Shown here piece by piece: positions 33,318-41,630 of a DNA stretch of 64,000 nt. The notes beneath the pieces were generated by a model. The model ran no database searches. It worked only from the letters and a program-made list of their open reading frames with translations, and was not told the DNA's origin. How positions within the stretch are numbered: position 1 is the stretch's first letter; every line of letters begins with the position of its first letter. The position numbers were made by a program, and so were the translations under genes. Source of the DNA: Haemophilus_A paraphrohaemolyticus_A (lineage in GTDB: Bacteria; Pseudomonadota; Gammaproteobacteria; Enterobacterales; Pasteurellaceae); assembly GCF_003253115.1 (NCBI RefSeq), contig NZ_QEQF01000003.1:101396-165395 (forward strand), in the 5' to 3' direction.

Positions 33318-33715
33318 TGTTGAAATATATGCTTGATACTAACATTGTGATTTACGTGATTAAGCGTAGACCATTAGAAGTTCTTTCTCGCTTTAATCAA
33401 AATGCAGGGAAAATGTGCATGAGTAGCATTACTGTGGCTGAACTCTATTATGGAGCTGAAAAAAGCGAATATCCCGAAAGAAACCTTGCGGTTATTGAAG
33501 ATTTCTTATCACGCCTCACCATTTTAGATTACCAACCAAAGCATGCAGCTCATTTCGGCAATATTAAAGCTGAACTCTCTAAACAAGGGAAATTGATTGG
33601 CGAAAATGATATTCATATAGCTGCTCATGCTCGTAGTGAAGGATTAATTCTGGTTAGTAACAATTTAAGAGAATTTGAGCGAGTTCCCGCATTGCGTACA
33701 GAAAATTGGGTGTAA
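33317..33715 (+). CDS. vapC: Toxin VapC, PIN-domain ribonuclease
   Basis: VapC cuts RNA, in studied cases initiator tRNA, when free of VapB. The 132-residue PIN domain starts LKYMLDTNIVIYVIK with the first catalytic aspartate, followed by the glutamate in SSITVAELYYGAE and the acidic cluster LIGENDIHIAAHA, so the active site is intact. It starts at GTG overlapping the vapB stop. Length and order are standard. Confidence 0.93.
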   Translation: MLKYMLDTNIVIYVIKRRPLEVLSRFNQNAGKMCMSSITVAELYYGAEKSEYPERNLAVIEDFLSRLTILDYQPKHAAHFGNIKAELSKQGKLIGENDIHIAAHARSEGLILVSNNLREFERVPALRTENWV

Positions 33716-33734
33716 TTTATATCTAGGAATAATT

Positions 33735-35270
33735 ATGTCAAACCTTGAACAACACAAACAAGCTTTATTTTGCAACGATAGCAAAGCAATCGCTGACTAC
33801 GAAACTGCGATGCACAATGCTGTACAAGCGGTTTCTTCTTGGCTGAAAAATGAAAAAATGTACACGGGCGGTTCTATCAAGCAAATGCGTACCCTGGTGG
33901 ACGGTTTTAAGCCAACCAAAGAGGGCGTAGGCGTACAGAAATCGCTCGATCACTTAGTGGAAATTTTCCTTAATCCAAGTTTGAAAGTGCATCATCCGCA
34001 CTCATTGGCTCACTTACACTGTCCAACGATGGTTGCAAGCCAAATTGCGGAAGTGTTGATTAATGCCACCAACCAATCTATGGACTCTTGGGATCAAAGC
34101 CCCGCGGGTTCAATTATGGAAGAGCATTTGATCGACTGGCTCCGCCAAAAAGCGGGCTATGGCGAAGGCACTTCGGGCGTGTTTACTTCTGGCGGTACTC
34201 AATCTAACTTAATGGGCGTATTGTTAGCGCGCGATTGGGCGATTGCAAGCCACTGGAAAAACAAAGATGGTTCAGAATGGTCTGTACAACGTGATGGTAT
34301 TCCTGCCGATGCCATGAAAAAAGTGAAAGTAATCTGCTCTGAAAACGCACACTTCTCCGTACAAAAAAATATGGCGATGATGGGAATGGGTTTCCAATCT
34401 GTCGTGACTGTGCCATCAAATGCAAATGCTCAAATGGACGTAGCTGCTCTTGAACAAACGCTTGCCCAATTAAAAGCCGAAGGTAAAATCGCTGCTTGTA
34501 TCGTGGCTACCGCAGGCACAACAGATGCAGGAGCGATTGATGACTTAAAAGCCATCCGAAAATTAGCAGACGAATACCAAGCGTGGTTACACGTTGATGC
34601 CGCATGGGGCGGAGCATTATTGCTTTCTAAAGATTACCGCCATTTATTAGATGGGATTGAATTGACTGACTCGATCACACTCGACTTCCACAAGCACTTC
34701 TTTCAAACGATTTCGTGTGGGGCATTCTTGTTGAAAGATCCTGCAAACTACCGATTTATCGACTACAAAGCGGACTACCTCAACTCGGAATACGACGAAG
34801 AACACGGTGTGCCGAATTTGGTAGCGAAATCATTACAAACTACCCGCCGTTTTGATGCATTGAAATTGTGGTTCACCGTAGAAGCCTTGGGCGAAGAGCT
34901 TTACGCTTCAATGATCGACCACGGTGTAAAACTGACTAAAGAGGTGGAACAATACATCAACGACTCCGCATCATTAGAAATGCTTGTGCCAAGCCAGTTT
35001 GCTTCGGTATTATTCCGTGTGGTACCTGAAGACTATCCTGCGGAATTTGTGGATGCCCTCAACCAAAACGTGGCAGATGAACTCTTTGCACGAGGCGAAG
35101 CGAATATTGGTGTGACCAAAGTCGACGGCAAACAATCGCTTAAAATGACGACCTTAAGTCCAATTGCAACACTTGAAAACGTGAAAGCATTATTGGCACA
35201 AGTGTTGGCAGAAGCTGATCGCATTAAAGATGCCATCGCCAGCGGCATTTACGTTCCACCGATTGATTAG
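33735..35270 (+). CDS. ddc: L-2,4-diaminobutyrate decarboxylase
   Basis: Ddc removes CO2 from diaminobutyrate to give 1,3-diaminopropane, a polyamine abundant in Haemophilus relatives. The ATG at 33735 after aggaat gives MSNLEQHKQALFCND; an open frame extends upstream into vapC but without a good start. The group II PLP decarboxylase signature is LHVDAAWGGALLLS, with the PLP lysine in SITLDFHKHFFQTISCGAF. About 511 residues is normal. It begins 19 bases after vapC, so it may be read from the vapBC promoter. Confidence 0.95.
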   Translation: MSNLEQHKQALFCNDSKAIADYETAMHNAVQAVSSWLKNEKMYTGGSIKQMRTLVDGFKPTKEGVGVQKSLDHLVEIFLNPSLKVHHPHSLAHLHCPTMVASQIAEVLINATNQSMDSWDQSPAGSIMEEHLIDWLRQKAGYGEGTSGVFTSGGTQSNLMGVLLARDWAIASHWKNKDGSEWSVQRDGIPADAMKKVKVICSENAHFSVQKNMAMMGMGFQSVVTVPSNANAQMDVAALEQTLAQLKAEGKIAACIVATAGTTDAGAIDDLKAIRKLADEYQAWLHVDAAWGGALLLSKDYRHLLDGIELTDSITLDFHKHFFQTISCGAFLLKDPANYRFIDYKADYLNSEYDEEHGVPNLVAKSLQTTRRFDALKLWFTVEALGEELYASMIDHGVKLTKEVEQYINDSASLEMLVPSQFASVLFRVVPEDYPAEFVDALNQNVADELFARGEANIGVTKVDGKQSLKMTTLSPIATLENVKALLAQVLAEADRIKDAIASGIYVPPID

Positions 35271-35300
35271 TGGATAAATTTCTGTATTTTACAGTTCCAA

Positions 35301-35344
35301 AATGTTGCTAATGTCACATCCTTTAGATATTAGCAACATTTTTT
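35301..35344 (+). terminator. Terminator after ddc
   Basis: aatgttgctaat and attagcaacatt form a 12-bp stem with a 16-base loop, followed by TTTT. The rest of 35345-35528 is AT-rich leader of coaBC with no gene. Confidence 0.85.
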
Positions 35345-35528
35345 ATTTACTTTTTGCCATTAAACTGGTATCTAAACGAACCTCTTTCCATATATATTAA
35401 AACTAAAATGAATAACATTAGGCATATCACTAATGCCAACATTTAAATATACAAACAATATTTTTTGTTGTGAGTATCTGCTTTTTTTTGTAAAATACTG
35501 TACTTATTTTCACATCTTATTTCATTTT

Positions 35529-36740
35529 ATGCTGAAAAATAAAAAAATTCTGGTCGGCATCACAGGTGGCATTGCTGCTTATAAAAGCATTGAGTTAATT
35601 CGTCATTTCAAAAATGCGAATGCAGAGGTGCGTGTGGTGCTTACCCCTGCGGCAGAAACCTTTGTTACCCCTTTAACGCTACAAGCGATTTCAGGGAATG
35701 CAGTTTCTACCTCATTGTTAGACCCTCAAGCAGAACTTGCGATGGGGCATATTGAGTTGGCGAAATGGGCAGATCTCATAGTAATTGCCCCCGCTTCGGC
35801 AGACTTTATCGCTCGCCTTCGTATAGGTATGGGCAATGACTTACTTTCCACCCTTTGCCTTGCGACCGCTTCCCCCATTCTGCTTGCGCCCGCGATGAAT
35901 CAACAGATGTTCAAACAAGCAGCGGTGCAAGAAAACTTAACAGTATTGGCGGAGCGTGGTGTACAAATAATCGGGCCGAACAGCGGTTTTCAGGCGTGTG
36001 GCGATGTGGGCAAAGGGCGAATGTCTGAGCCGAGTGAAATTTTCCAAGCCGTGTGCGAACATTTTGCGGATACACAAGATTTAGCCGATTTAAACATCAC
36101 AATTACCGCGGGTCCAACCCAAGAGGCGATTGATCCCGTGCGTTATATCAGTAATCACAGCTCGGGCAAAATGGGCTTTGCGATTGCCGATGCCTTTGCT
36201 AAACGGGGGGCAAAAGTAACGCTGATTGCTGGACCTGTTAATTTAGCAACACCGAAAAATGTAGTACGAGTCGATGTGCTTTCTGCCCAAGAAATGGCGA
36301 AACAAGCGGTTAGATTTGCTGAACAATCTGCGATTTTTATTGGCTGCGCTGCGGTGGCAGATTATCGTGTAGCAGAAGTGGCAACCCAGAAAATTAAGAA
36401 AACCGCAGATAGCGATGAATTAACGCTAAAACTCGTGAAAAATCCAGATATTATCGCAACGGTCGCAAACTTGCAGAAAAAGCGCCCGTTCGTGGTCGGT
36501 TTCGCGGCAGAAACGCAAAACGTGGCAGAATATGCAAAAAGCAAGCTACAACGTAAGAATCTCGATCTGATTTGTGCCAACGATGTATCTGGTGGGCAAG
36601 TTTTCGGGCAAGAGCAAAATGCCTTACAGCTTTTTTGGCAAAACGGCGAGAAAATTTTACCGCTTGCAGACAAGGGCAAATTAGCCAAGACCTTGGTTGG
36701 AGAAATTACTCAGTTGTATAACGAGAAAAAGGACAAATAA
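35529..36740 (+). CDS. coaBC: Bifunctional phosphopantothenoylcysteine decarboxylase/synthetase CoaBC (Dfp)
   Basis: CoaBC makes phosphopantetheine from phosphopantothenate in coenzyme A synthesis. The ATG at 35529 gives MLKNKKILVGITGGIAAYKS, the standard N-terminus; codons further up are AT-rich and unlike the family. The flavin decarboxylase half has APAMNQQM and FQACGDVGKGRM; the synthetase half starts near 190 with ITAGPTQEAIDPVRYISNHS. Length 403 is normal. Its stop shares a base with dut. Same neighbours as in H. influenzae. Confidence 0.95.
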   Translation: MLKNKKILVGITGGIAAYKSIELIRHFKNANAEVRVVLTPAAETFVTPLTLQAISGNAVSTSLLDPQAELAMGHIELAKWADLIVIAPASADFIARLRIGMGNDLLSTLCLATASPILLAPAMNQQMFKQAAVQENLTVLAERGVQIIGPNSGFQACGDVGKGRMSEPSEIFQAVCEHFADTQDLADLNITITAGPTQEAIDPVRYISNHSSGKMGFAIADAFAKRGAKVTLIAGPVNLATPKNVVRVDVLSAQEMAKQAVRFAEQSAIFIGCAAVADYRVAEVATQKIKKTADSDELTLKLVKNPDIIATVANLQKKRPFVVGFAAETQNVAEYAKSKLQRKNLDLICANDVSGGQVFGQEQNALQLFWQNGEKILPLADKGKLAKTLVGEITQLYNEKKDK

Positions 36741-37195
36741 TGAAACAAATTCATTTAAAAATTTTAGATAGCCGTATCGGTTCTGAATTCCCTCTGCCAG
36801 CGTATGCAACCGAAGGCTCAGCAGGTTTAGATTTACGTGCCTTAATTGAGGCACCGATGACGGTTGATGCGGGTCAAACCGTGCTTATTCCAACAGGCAT
36901 TTCAATCTATATTGCTGATCCAAGTTTGGCGGCGGTGATTTTACCTCGTTCAGGCTTAGGACATAAAAATGGCATCGTGTTAGGGAATTTAGTGGGATTG
37001 ATTGACAGTGATTACCAAGGCCCGCTAATGGTTTCACTTTGGAACCGCAGCGATAAACCATTCATCATCGAAGTGGGCGACCGCATTGCACAGCTTGTGT
37101 TCGTGCCTGTGGTGCAAGCGAGTTTCAACATCGTCGAAAATTTTGAAAAAACTGAACGCGGCGAAGGCGGTTTCGGGCATTCAGGCAAGCAATAA
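36740..37195 (+). CDS. dut: Deoxyuridine triphosphatase
   Basis: Dut hydrolyses dUTP to dUMP and keeps uracil out of DNA. The 151-residue trimeric dUTPase has motifs GSAGLDLRA, PRSGLGHKNGIV, GLIDSDYQGPL, RIAQLVFVPV and the C-terminal RGEGGFGHSG. It overlaps coaBC by one base (TAATG), and slmA follows after 43 bases. Confidence 0.97.
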   Translation: MKQIHLKILDSRIGSEFPLPAYATEGSAGLDLRALIEAPMTVDAGQTVLIPTGISIYIADPSLAAVILPRSGLGHKNGIVLGNLVGLIDSDYQGPLMVSLWNRSDKPFIIEVGDRIAQLVFVPVVQASFNIVENFEKTERGEGGFGHSGKQ

Positions 37196-37238
37196 TATAA
37201 CAACACGCTCTTATTCAAACGTTTATTGGGGAAAAATT

Positions 37239-37847
37239 ATGTCAACGCCACAAGTTAAAATGCCGAAAAAAACCAAAGAAGAACGCCAACAACAGGTATT
37301 GGAAACGCTGATTAGCGAGCTTAATTCTGAAGGAGGAATGCAACGTGTGACGACCGAGAGATTAGCCAAAGCGGTTGGTGTGTCGGAAGGGGCATTGTAT
37401 CGTTATTTCCCAAGCAAAGCGAAAATGTTTGAAGCCTTGATCGAAAAAATTGAGCAAACGCTTAATAGCTATGTTGTGGCAAGCAAACGTCGAGAAAATG
37501 GCACAGAGGCGATTATTAAGTCGATCATCTATTCTGTGATTGAATTTGCACGCAAAAATCCAGGTGTTACTCGCGTTCTTACGGGACATGCCTTGATGTT
37601 TGAAGATGATGCATTAAAAGCCCGCATTGCAAAATTCTTTTACAGCCTTGAGATGCAATTTGCCAATATTTTACAAATGAGTAAACTCAATAACGACAAA
37701 GTGTTTAATGATGAACGTGCATTGGCAGCTTACTTAGTGAATTTCTGCGAAGGGCAATTTTTACGCCTTGTTCGCTCAAATTTTAACTCCTCTCAATATC
37801 AACCTTTTGAAAAGCAGTGGGCAATGCTCAAACCACTTTTTGAATAA
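37239..37847 (+). CDS. slmA: Nucleoid occlusion factor SlmA (TetR family)
   Basis: SlmA binds chromosomal sites and blocks FtsZ ring formation over the nucleoid. The ATG at 37239 gives MSTPQVKMPKKTKEERQQQV. The TetR helix-turn-helix is TTERLAKAVGVSEGALYRYF near residues 43-62, with FPSKAKMFEALIEKIE after it. Length 202 matches. It lies in the coaBC-dut-slmA-yheU run, as in relatives. A longer open frame into dut is not the real start. Confidence 0.95.
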   Translation: MSTPQVKMPKKTKEERQQQVLETLISELNSEGGMQRVTTERLAKAVGVSEGALYRYFPSKAKMFEALIEKIEQTLNSYVVASKRRENGTEAIIKSIIYSVIEFARKNPGVTRVLTGHALMFEDDALKARIAKFFYSLEMQFANILQMSKLNNDKVFNDERALAAYLVNFCEGQFLRLVRSNFNSSQYQPFEKQWAMLKPLFE

Positions 37848-37856
37848 GGAAAGACA

Positions 37857-38075
37857 ATGATTATTCCTTGGCAAGAACTGGAAGAAAAGACGCTTTATAA
37901 CGTGCTTGATTCCTTTATTTTACGCGAAGGCACGGATTACGGTGCTCGCGAGCTTTCATTGGATGAAAAACGCGAACGCCTGTTAGCAGAACTAAAAGCA
38001 GATAAAGTGGTGATTGTATGGTCGGAATTACACGAAAGCCTTGATATTAAAGACAAAAAATCGTTTTTAGGCTAA
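37857..38075 (+). CDS. yheU: YheU-family small protein (UPF0270)
   Basis: This 72-residue cytoplasmic protein of unknown function starts MIIPWQELEEKTLYNVLDSF, the family hallmark, and includes REGTDYGARELSLDEK. It starts 9 bases after slmA. YheU lies next to crp-linked genes in several gamma-proteobacteria; here crp is next. Confidence 0.9.
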   Translation: MIIPWQELEEKTLYNVLDSFILREGTDYGARELSLDEKRERLLAELKADKVVIVWSELHESLDIKDKKSFLG

Positions 38076-38140
38076 ATATTGCTTATGTGCTACAATAGCG
38101 ACAACAAATACCCCTAAATAATTAGTTTTAACAAAGGTAA

Positions 38141-38168
38141 TGCCCTTTAAAAAGGTTTTAAAATGGGC
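38141..38168 (+). promoter_or_regulatory. Hairpin in the crp leader
   Basis: tgccctttaaaa and ttttaaaatgggca form an imperfect stem about 50 bases ahead of the crp start. No T-run follows. A role in crp mRNA stability or translation is possible but unproven. Confidence 0.35.
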
Positions 38169-38218
38169 AAGGAAGCTCTCTCTCATAACATAATTTCACC
38201 ATTCTAAAAGGACTTTTT

Positions 38219-38911
38219 ATGCAAGATATGACACTGAGTACACCGCCGATTGAGGACTTAACTCCTGCGCCATCTATTCACGATCCTGTAGTAGAATGGT
38301 TCTTAACTCAATGCCACGTGCACCGCTACCCAGCGAAATATACACTTATCCACGCAGGCGAAAAGGCGGAATCGCTTTATTATATCGTGAGTGGTTCGGT
38401 ATCGGTTTTCGTAAAAGATGACGAGCATAAAGAGATGCTTTTAACCAACCTTGGGCAAGGTGAATTTTTGGGCGAAATCAGTCTCTTTGAAGAAAAATTG
38501 CAAACTCGTACCGCTTGGGTGAAAACCAAAGAAACTTGCGAAATTGCTGAAATTTCCTACAAGCGTTTCAAACAGATTGTGCACATCAACCCTGAAATTT
38601 TGATGTATCTTTCAGCACAAATGGCGCGCCGTTTACGCCAAACTTCCAGCCAAGTAAGCAACCTTGCGTTCTTAGATGTGGCGGGTCGCATTGCTCAAAC
38701 CTTGATGAATTTAGCTCGCCAACCTGACGCGATGACTCACCCTGAAGGAATGCAGATCAAGATCACCCGCCAAGAGATAGGACAAATGGTCGGTTGTTCC
38801 CGTGAAACCGTTGGGCGTATTTTAAAAATGCTTGAAGACGATGAGATGATCTCCGCCCACGGCAAAACGATTGTGGTGTTCCACAAGCAGCTGCAGAAAG
38901 CAGGTAATTAA
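38219..38911 (+). CDS. crp: cAMP receptor protein CRP
   Basis: CRP is the global cAMP-dependent activator; with Sxy it also turns on competence genes. The 230-residue product has an N-terminal extension of about 20 residues relative to E. coli CRP, as in H. influenzae. The cAMP pocket is LGQGEFLGEISLFEEKLQTR TAW (two segments, with the Glu-Arg pair intact), and the recognition helix lies in QEIGQMVGCSRETVGRILK. Two in-frame ATGs (38219, 38228) are possible starts. The window's two CRP-S sites are its likely targets. Confidence 0.95.
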   Translation: MQDMTLSTPPIEDLTPAPSIHDPVVEWFLTQCHVHRYPAKYTLIHAGEKAESLYYIVSGSVSVFVKDDEHKEMLLTNLGQGEFLGEISLFEEKLQTRTAWVKTKETCEIAEISYKRFKQIVHINPEILMYLSAQMARRLRQTSSQVSNLAFLDVAGRIAQTLMNLARQPDAMTHPEGMQIKITRQEIGQMVGCSRETVGRILKMLEDDEMISAHGKTIVVFHKQLQKAGN

Positions 38912-38929
38912 TATTCTTATTTATCTTAT

Positions 38930-38960
38930 AAAGCTGAAAGATGAAAAATCTTTCAGCTTT
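38930..38960 (+). terminator. Terminator after crp
   Basis: aaagctgaaagat and atctttcagcttt form a 13-bp stem around gaaaa, 19 bases after crp stops. Confidence 0.85.
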
Positions 38961-38982
38961 ATTATTTGGTAGCATAATAGAT

Positions 38983-39007
38983 AAAAAAAGTCTGCCCTAA
39001 GGCAGAC
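38983..39007 (-). terminator. Terminator of the LOG-family gene
   Basis: gtctgcc and ggcagac form a 7-bp stem; read on the minus strand it is followed by TTTTTTT. It lies 140 bases past the LOG stop, and 39008-39147 contains no gene I can support. Confidence 0.7.
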
Positions 39008-39147
39008 AAGGAGTGATTTCTGATTATTTGGAGGTATTATAGCATTATATAAAAATATAATAGCGATATGCATTTTATCGACAATATATAAATTAAGCAA
39101 TGAATTTATCATATTCTCGTATTATTTTTCCTTTTTAACTATTTCCA

Positions 39148-39708
39148 CTAATAAGTTCTTATGCTTGGAGCCTGATAATGCTGAATAAAAGTCTCAATCT
39201 CCACCAAATCATTGCTAAACAAAATCTTGTCACGATCTAGTTGGGTTAAGAAGCCATCTTGCACCATTCTATCGTAAAAATTACGTAAACTGTCAAAATA
39301 GCCGTTTTCATTAAAGAGAATACATGGGTTTGGATTTTGCCCAATTCTTGCCCATGAAATCACTTCTGAAATTTCTTCTAATGTGCCCGGTCCACCAGGG
39401 AGAGCGATAAAAGCATTGGCAAGATCGAACATCCTTTTTTTGCGTTCGGTCATCATTTGAACAACAACTAGTTCGGTTAAATTCGAGTGAGCGAGCTCAC
39501 GTTCTTTTAAAAACTCTGGAATAATGCCGATGACTTTTCCGCCATTTTCAAGCACAGTATTTGCAATTAATCCCATTAATCCAGCTGCACCGCCACCATA
39601 AACCAATTGATGTTGTTTTTGGGCGATCCATTTGCCAAGTTTTTTTGTGGCTTGTTGGTAAACTTCTTTGTTGCCCAGGCTTGCGCCGCAATAGACGGTG
39701 ATATTCAT
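39148..39708 (-). CDS. LOG-family protein (cytokinin riboside phosphoribohydrolase-like)
   Basis: LOG proteins split nucleoside 5'-monophosphates into base and ribose phosphate. The 186-residue Rossmann-like protein has YGGGAAGLMGLIA near residue 37, and the signature LPGGPGTLEEISE near residue 103 with the catalytic glutamate. Often misnamed lysine decarboxylase because of older family names. Its physiological substrate in bacteria is unclear. It stands alone, transcribed on the minus strand just after the tRNA-Ser gene. Confidence 0.9.
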   Translation of the reverse strand: MNITVYCGASLGNKEVYQQATKKLGKWIAQKQHQLVYGGGAAGLMGLIANTVLENGGKVIGIIPEFLKERELAHSNLTELVVVQMMTERKKRMFDLANAFIALPGGPGTLEEISEVISWARIGQNPNPCILFNENGYFDSLRNFYDRMVQDGFLTQLDRDKILFSNDLVEIETFIQHYQAPSIRTY

Positions 39709-39751
39709 TGATATTCCTTTCTTATATGTTTAATTGGCAAATTTTAGATAC

Positions 39752-39782
39752 AAAAAAACCGCTTGTTATAAAACAAGCGGTT
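39752..39782 (-). terminator. Terminator of tRNA-Ser, formed from two inverted uptake signals
   Basis: aaccgcttgtt and aacaagcggtt form a perfect 11-bp stem with loop ataa; on the minus strand TTTTTTG follows. Both arms contain ACAAGCGGT or its complement. It lies 9 bases after the 3' end of the tRNA. Confidence 0.9.
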
Positions 39783-39791
39783 AGCATTTGA

Positions 39792-39881
39792 TGGCGGAGG
39801 AAGTGAGATTCGAACTCACGGAGGGCGTAAACCCTCGCCGGTTTTCAAGACCGGTGCCTTCAACCACTCGACCATTCCTCC
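39792..39881 (-). tRNA. serT: tRNA-Ser (anticodon UGA)
   Basis: On the minus strand a 90-base class II tRNA can be folded: acceptor stem GGAGGAA with TTCCTCC, discriminator G, encoded CCA; anticodon arm CCGGT-CTTGAAA-ACCGG, giving anticodon TGA; a long variable arm (GAGGG/CCCTC); T-arm TGAG-TTCGAAT-CTCA. The long variable arm and anticodon fit serine UCA codons. A consensus promoter is just upstream and an uptake-signal terminator downstream. Confidence 0.97.
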
Positions 39882-39897
39882 GTTGAAAACGAGCGGA

Positions 39898-39926
39898 ATA
39901 ATATCGGTTTATCGGCAAGCAGTCAA
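39898..39926 (-). promoter_or_regulatory. Promoter of tRNA-Ser
   Basis: On the minus strand TTGACT (39921-39926) and TATTAT (39898-39903) are 17 bases apart. The start would be about 10 bases before the tRNA. Confidence 0.78.
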
Positions 39927-39955
39927 GAAGAAGTTTTAATTAGCATTTTAAATGT

Positions 39956-41062
39956 CTATTTTCCAACCAAGAAAACACCACTTTCAACGTGATGCGTGTA
40001 AGGGAATTGGTCGAACAATGCCGCACGTTCAATTTTATGCGTTTGCGAAAGTTGTTTTAAATTATCCGCCAATGTTTCTGGGTTGCACGAGATGTACAAA
40101 ATTCGTTCATAAGCCTGCACCATATCCAAGGTCGCTTGATCTAAGCCTGAACGCGGTGGATCGACAAAAATCGTATTGCATTCGTAACTTTTCAGATCAA
40201 TGCCTTTCAAGCGGTTAAATTCTCGCAAGCCATTCATCGCTTGGGTAAACTCTTCGGCAGACATTCGAATAATTTGTAAGTTATCCACACCATTTTTTTC
40301 GATATTGTATTGTGCCGATTGCACTGAAGATTTGGAGATTTCCGTTGCCAACACTTTGCGGAAATTTTCTGCCAATGCAATCGAGAAATTGCCGTTGCCG
40401 CAATAAAGCTCAAGCAGATCTCCCGTACTGTTTTGGGTGCAATCTCTCGCCCATTCGAGCATTTTAATATTCATTTCCGCATTCGGCTGCGTGAAACTGT
40501 TTTCGACTTGGCGATAAGTGTAATTTTTGCCTGCAAGCGGTAAAATTTCCTCGACAAAATCACAATCTAACGCGATTTTTTGCTTGGTTGCTCGCCCGAT
40601 GATTTGCACCTTAAAGCCCTGATTTTCTAAGCGAGTTTTTAAGGCTTTAGCCTGCTCAATCCACGCATCATCAAGCTTTTTATGATAGAGCAGTGAAACC
40701 GCGATTTCGCCACTCAAGGTGCTTAAATAATCTACTTGGAACAGCTTGCGTGTTAAAATTTCATTGCCGTGAATATCAGCCAGCAGAGCTTGCATCATTC
40801 GGTTGATCAACTCATTAGCAATCGGAAAATGGTCCACGCGATAGCGTTGTTTGGTCGCTTGGTCAAACATAATATAATAGAGCTCATTTTCGCCTTGCTC
40901 GTTTTTATCGTGCCAAACGCGAAACTCGGTCCGCATACGGAAATGGCTTGGTTTTGAGGCAAAAACGTCCAATTCAGGGGCATTAAACGGTGCGAGTAAA
41001 GCGGTTAAATTTTCGGTTTTTTTTGCAAGAAGTTCGGAATATTGTTCGATAGGTAATGTCAT
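39956..41062 (-). CDS. trmA: tRNA (uracil-5-)-methyltransferase TrmA
   Basis: TrmA makes ribothymidine at position 54 of tRNAs from SAM. The ATG at 41060-41062 gives MTLPIEQYSELLAKKTENL, the standard start; ten codons upstream are also open. Motifs are LLELYCGNGNFSIALA (SAM), FVDPPRSGLD with the conserved DPPR, and the nucleophile cysteine in ILYISCNPETLADNL. Length 368 is normal. It lies upstream of the tRNA-Ser gene on the same strand. Confidence 0.95.
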   Translation of the reverse strand: MTLPIEQYSELLAKKTENLTALLAPFNAPELDVFASKPSHFRMRTEFRVWHDKNEQGENELYYIMFDQATKQRYRVDHFPIANELINRMMQALLADIHGNEILTRKLFQVDYLSTLSGEIAVSLLYHKKLDDAWIEQAKALKTRLENQGFKVQIIGRATKQKIALDCDFVEEILPLAGKNYTYRQVENSFTQPNAEMNIKMLEWARDCTQNSTGDLLELYCGNGNFSIALAENFRKVLATEISKSSVQSAQYNIEKNGVDNLQIIRMSAEEFTQAMNGLREFNRLKGIDLKSYECNTIFVDPPRSGLDQATLDMVQAYERILYISCNPETLADNLKQLSQTHKIERAALFDQFPYTHHVESGVFLVGK

Positions 41063-41129
41063 AGTTTTCTTTAGATAAAAAACAAGGTGCAAAAATGCAC
41101 CCTATCTATAAAAAATATTAGCGAAAGGC

Positions 41130-41462
41130 TTATTCTGCCGCACTAAAATCGTCACCAGCGTCGCTACCTGCGTTGCCAGAAAGTGTGTAGATGCGTTTTG
41201 ATTTGGTTGTTAATGAACGATATTTTAACCACGCTTTTTCGATGATACTTTCTGCGATTTCGTCGCCTTTCATCACAGCAACAAAGTGCTTTTCTTCCGC
41301 CGTTACTGCTTTACGTTCGCCCGTTTCTAATGCTAAACACGCTTGACCATATTGCTCTAAAACTTGCGCTTCGCGGATGGTGTAATCACCGTGGCGAGCA
41401 AAACCGCGTGGGTAGTTTTTATCATCAAAGTAACGACGAGTTACGCTAAAACTTTCTGCCAT
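41130..41462 (-). CDS. YifE/MaoP-family protein (DUF413)
   Basis: The ATG at 41460-41462 gives MAESFSVTRRYFDDKNYPRG, which is diagnostic of DUF413; seven upstream codons are also open but unlikely. It continues FARHGDYTIREAQVLEQYG and KAWLKYRSLTTKSKRIYTL. In E. coli MaoP (YifE) helps organise the Ori macrodomain by acting at the maoS site. Length about 110. Whether that system operates in Pasteurellaceae is not clear from sequence. It stands alone, 67 bases upstream of trmA. Confidence 0.85.
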   Translation of the reverse strand: MAESFSVTRRYFDDKNYPRGFARHGDYTIREAQVLEQYGQACLALETGERKAVTAEEKHFVAVMKGDEIAESIIEKAWLKYRSLTTKSKRIYTLSGNAGSDAGDDFSAAE

Positions 41463-41630
41463 AATATGCCTCTTTTTATGCAAATTTGCTGTGGGAAAAT
41501 AAAAAAATCAATTGTGCATTAAAGCAAGGAATAAAAACAAGGTCAAGGATTTATGCGTGCAAACGGTCGTTTTCTTGCAAAAATTTGCCTATAATGGGCA
41601 AATTTTGTGATTTTAATAAAAGGATCTTTA

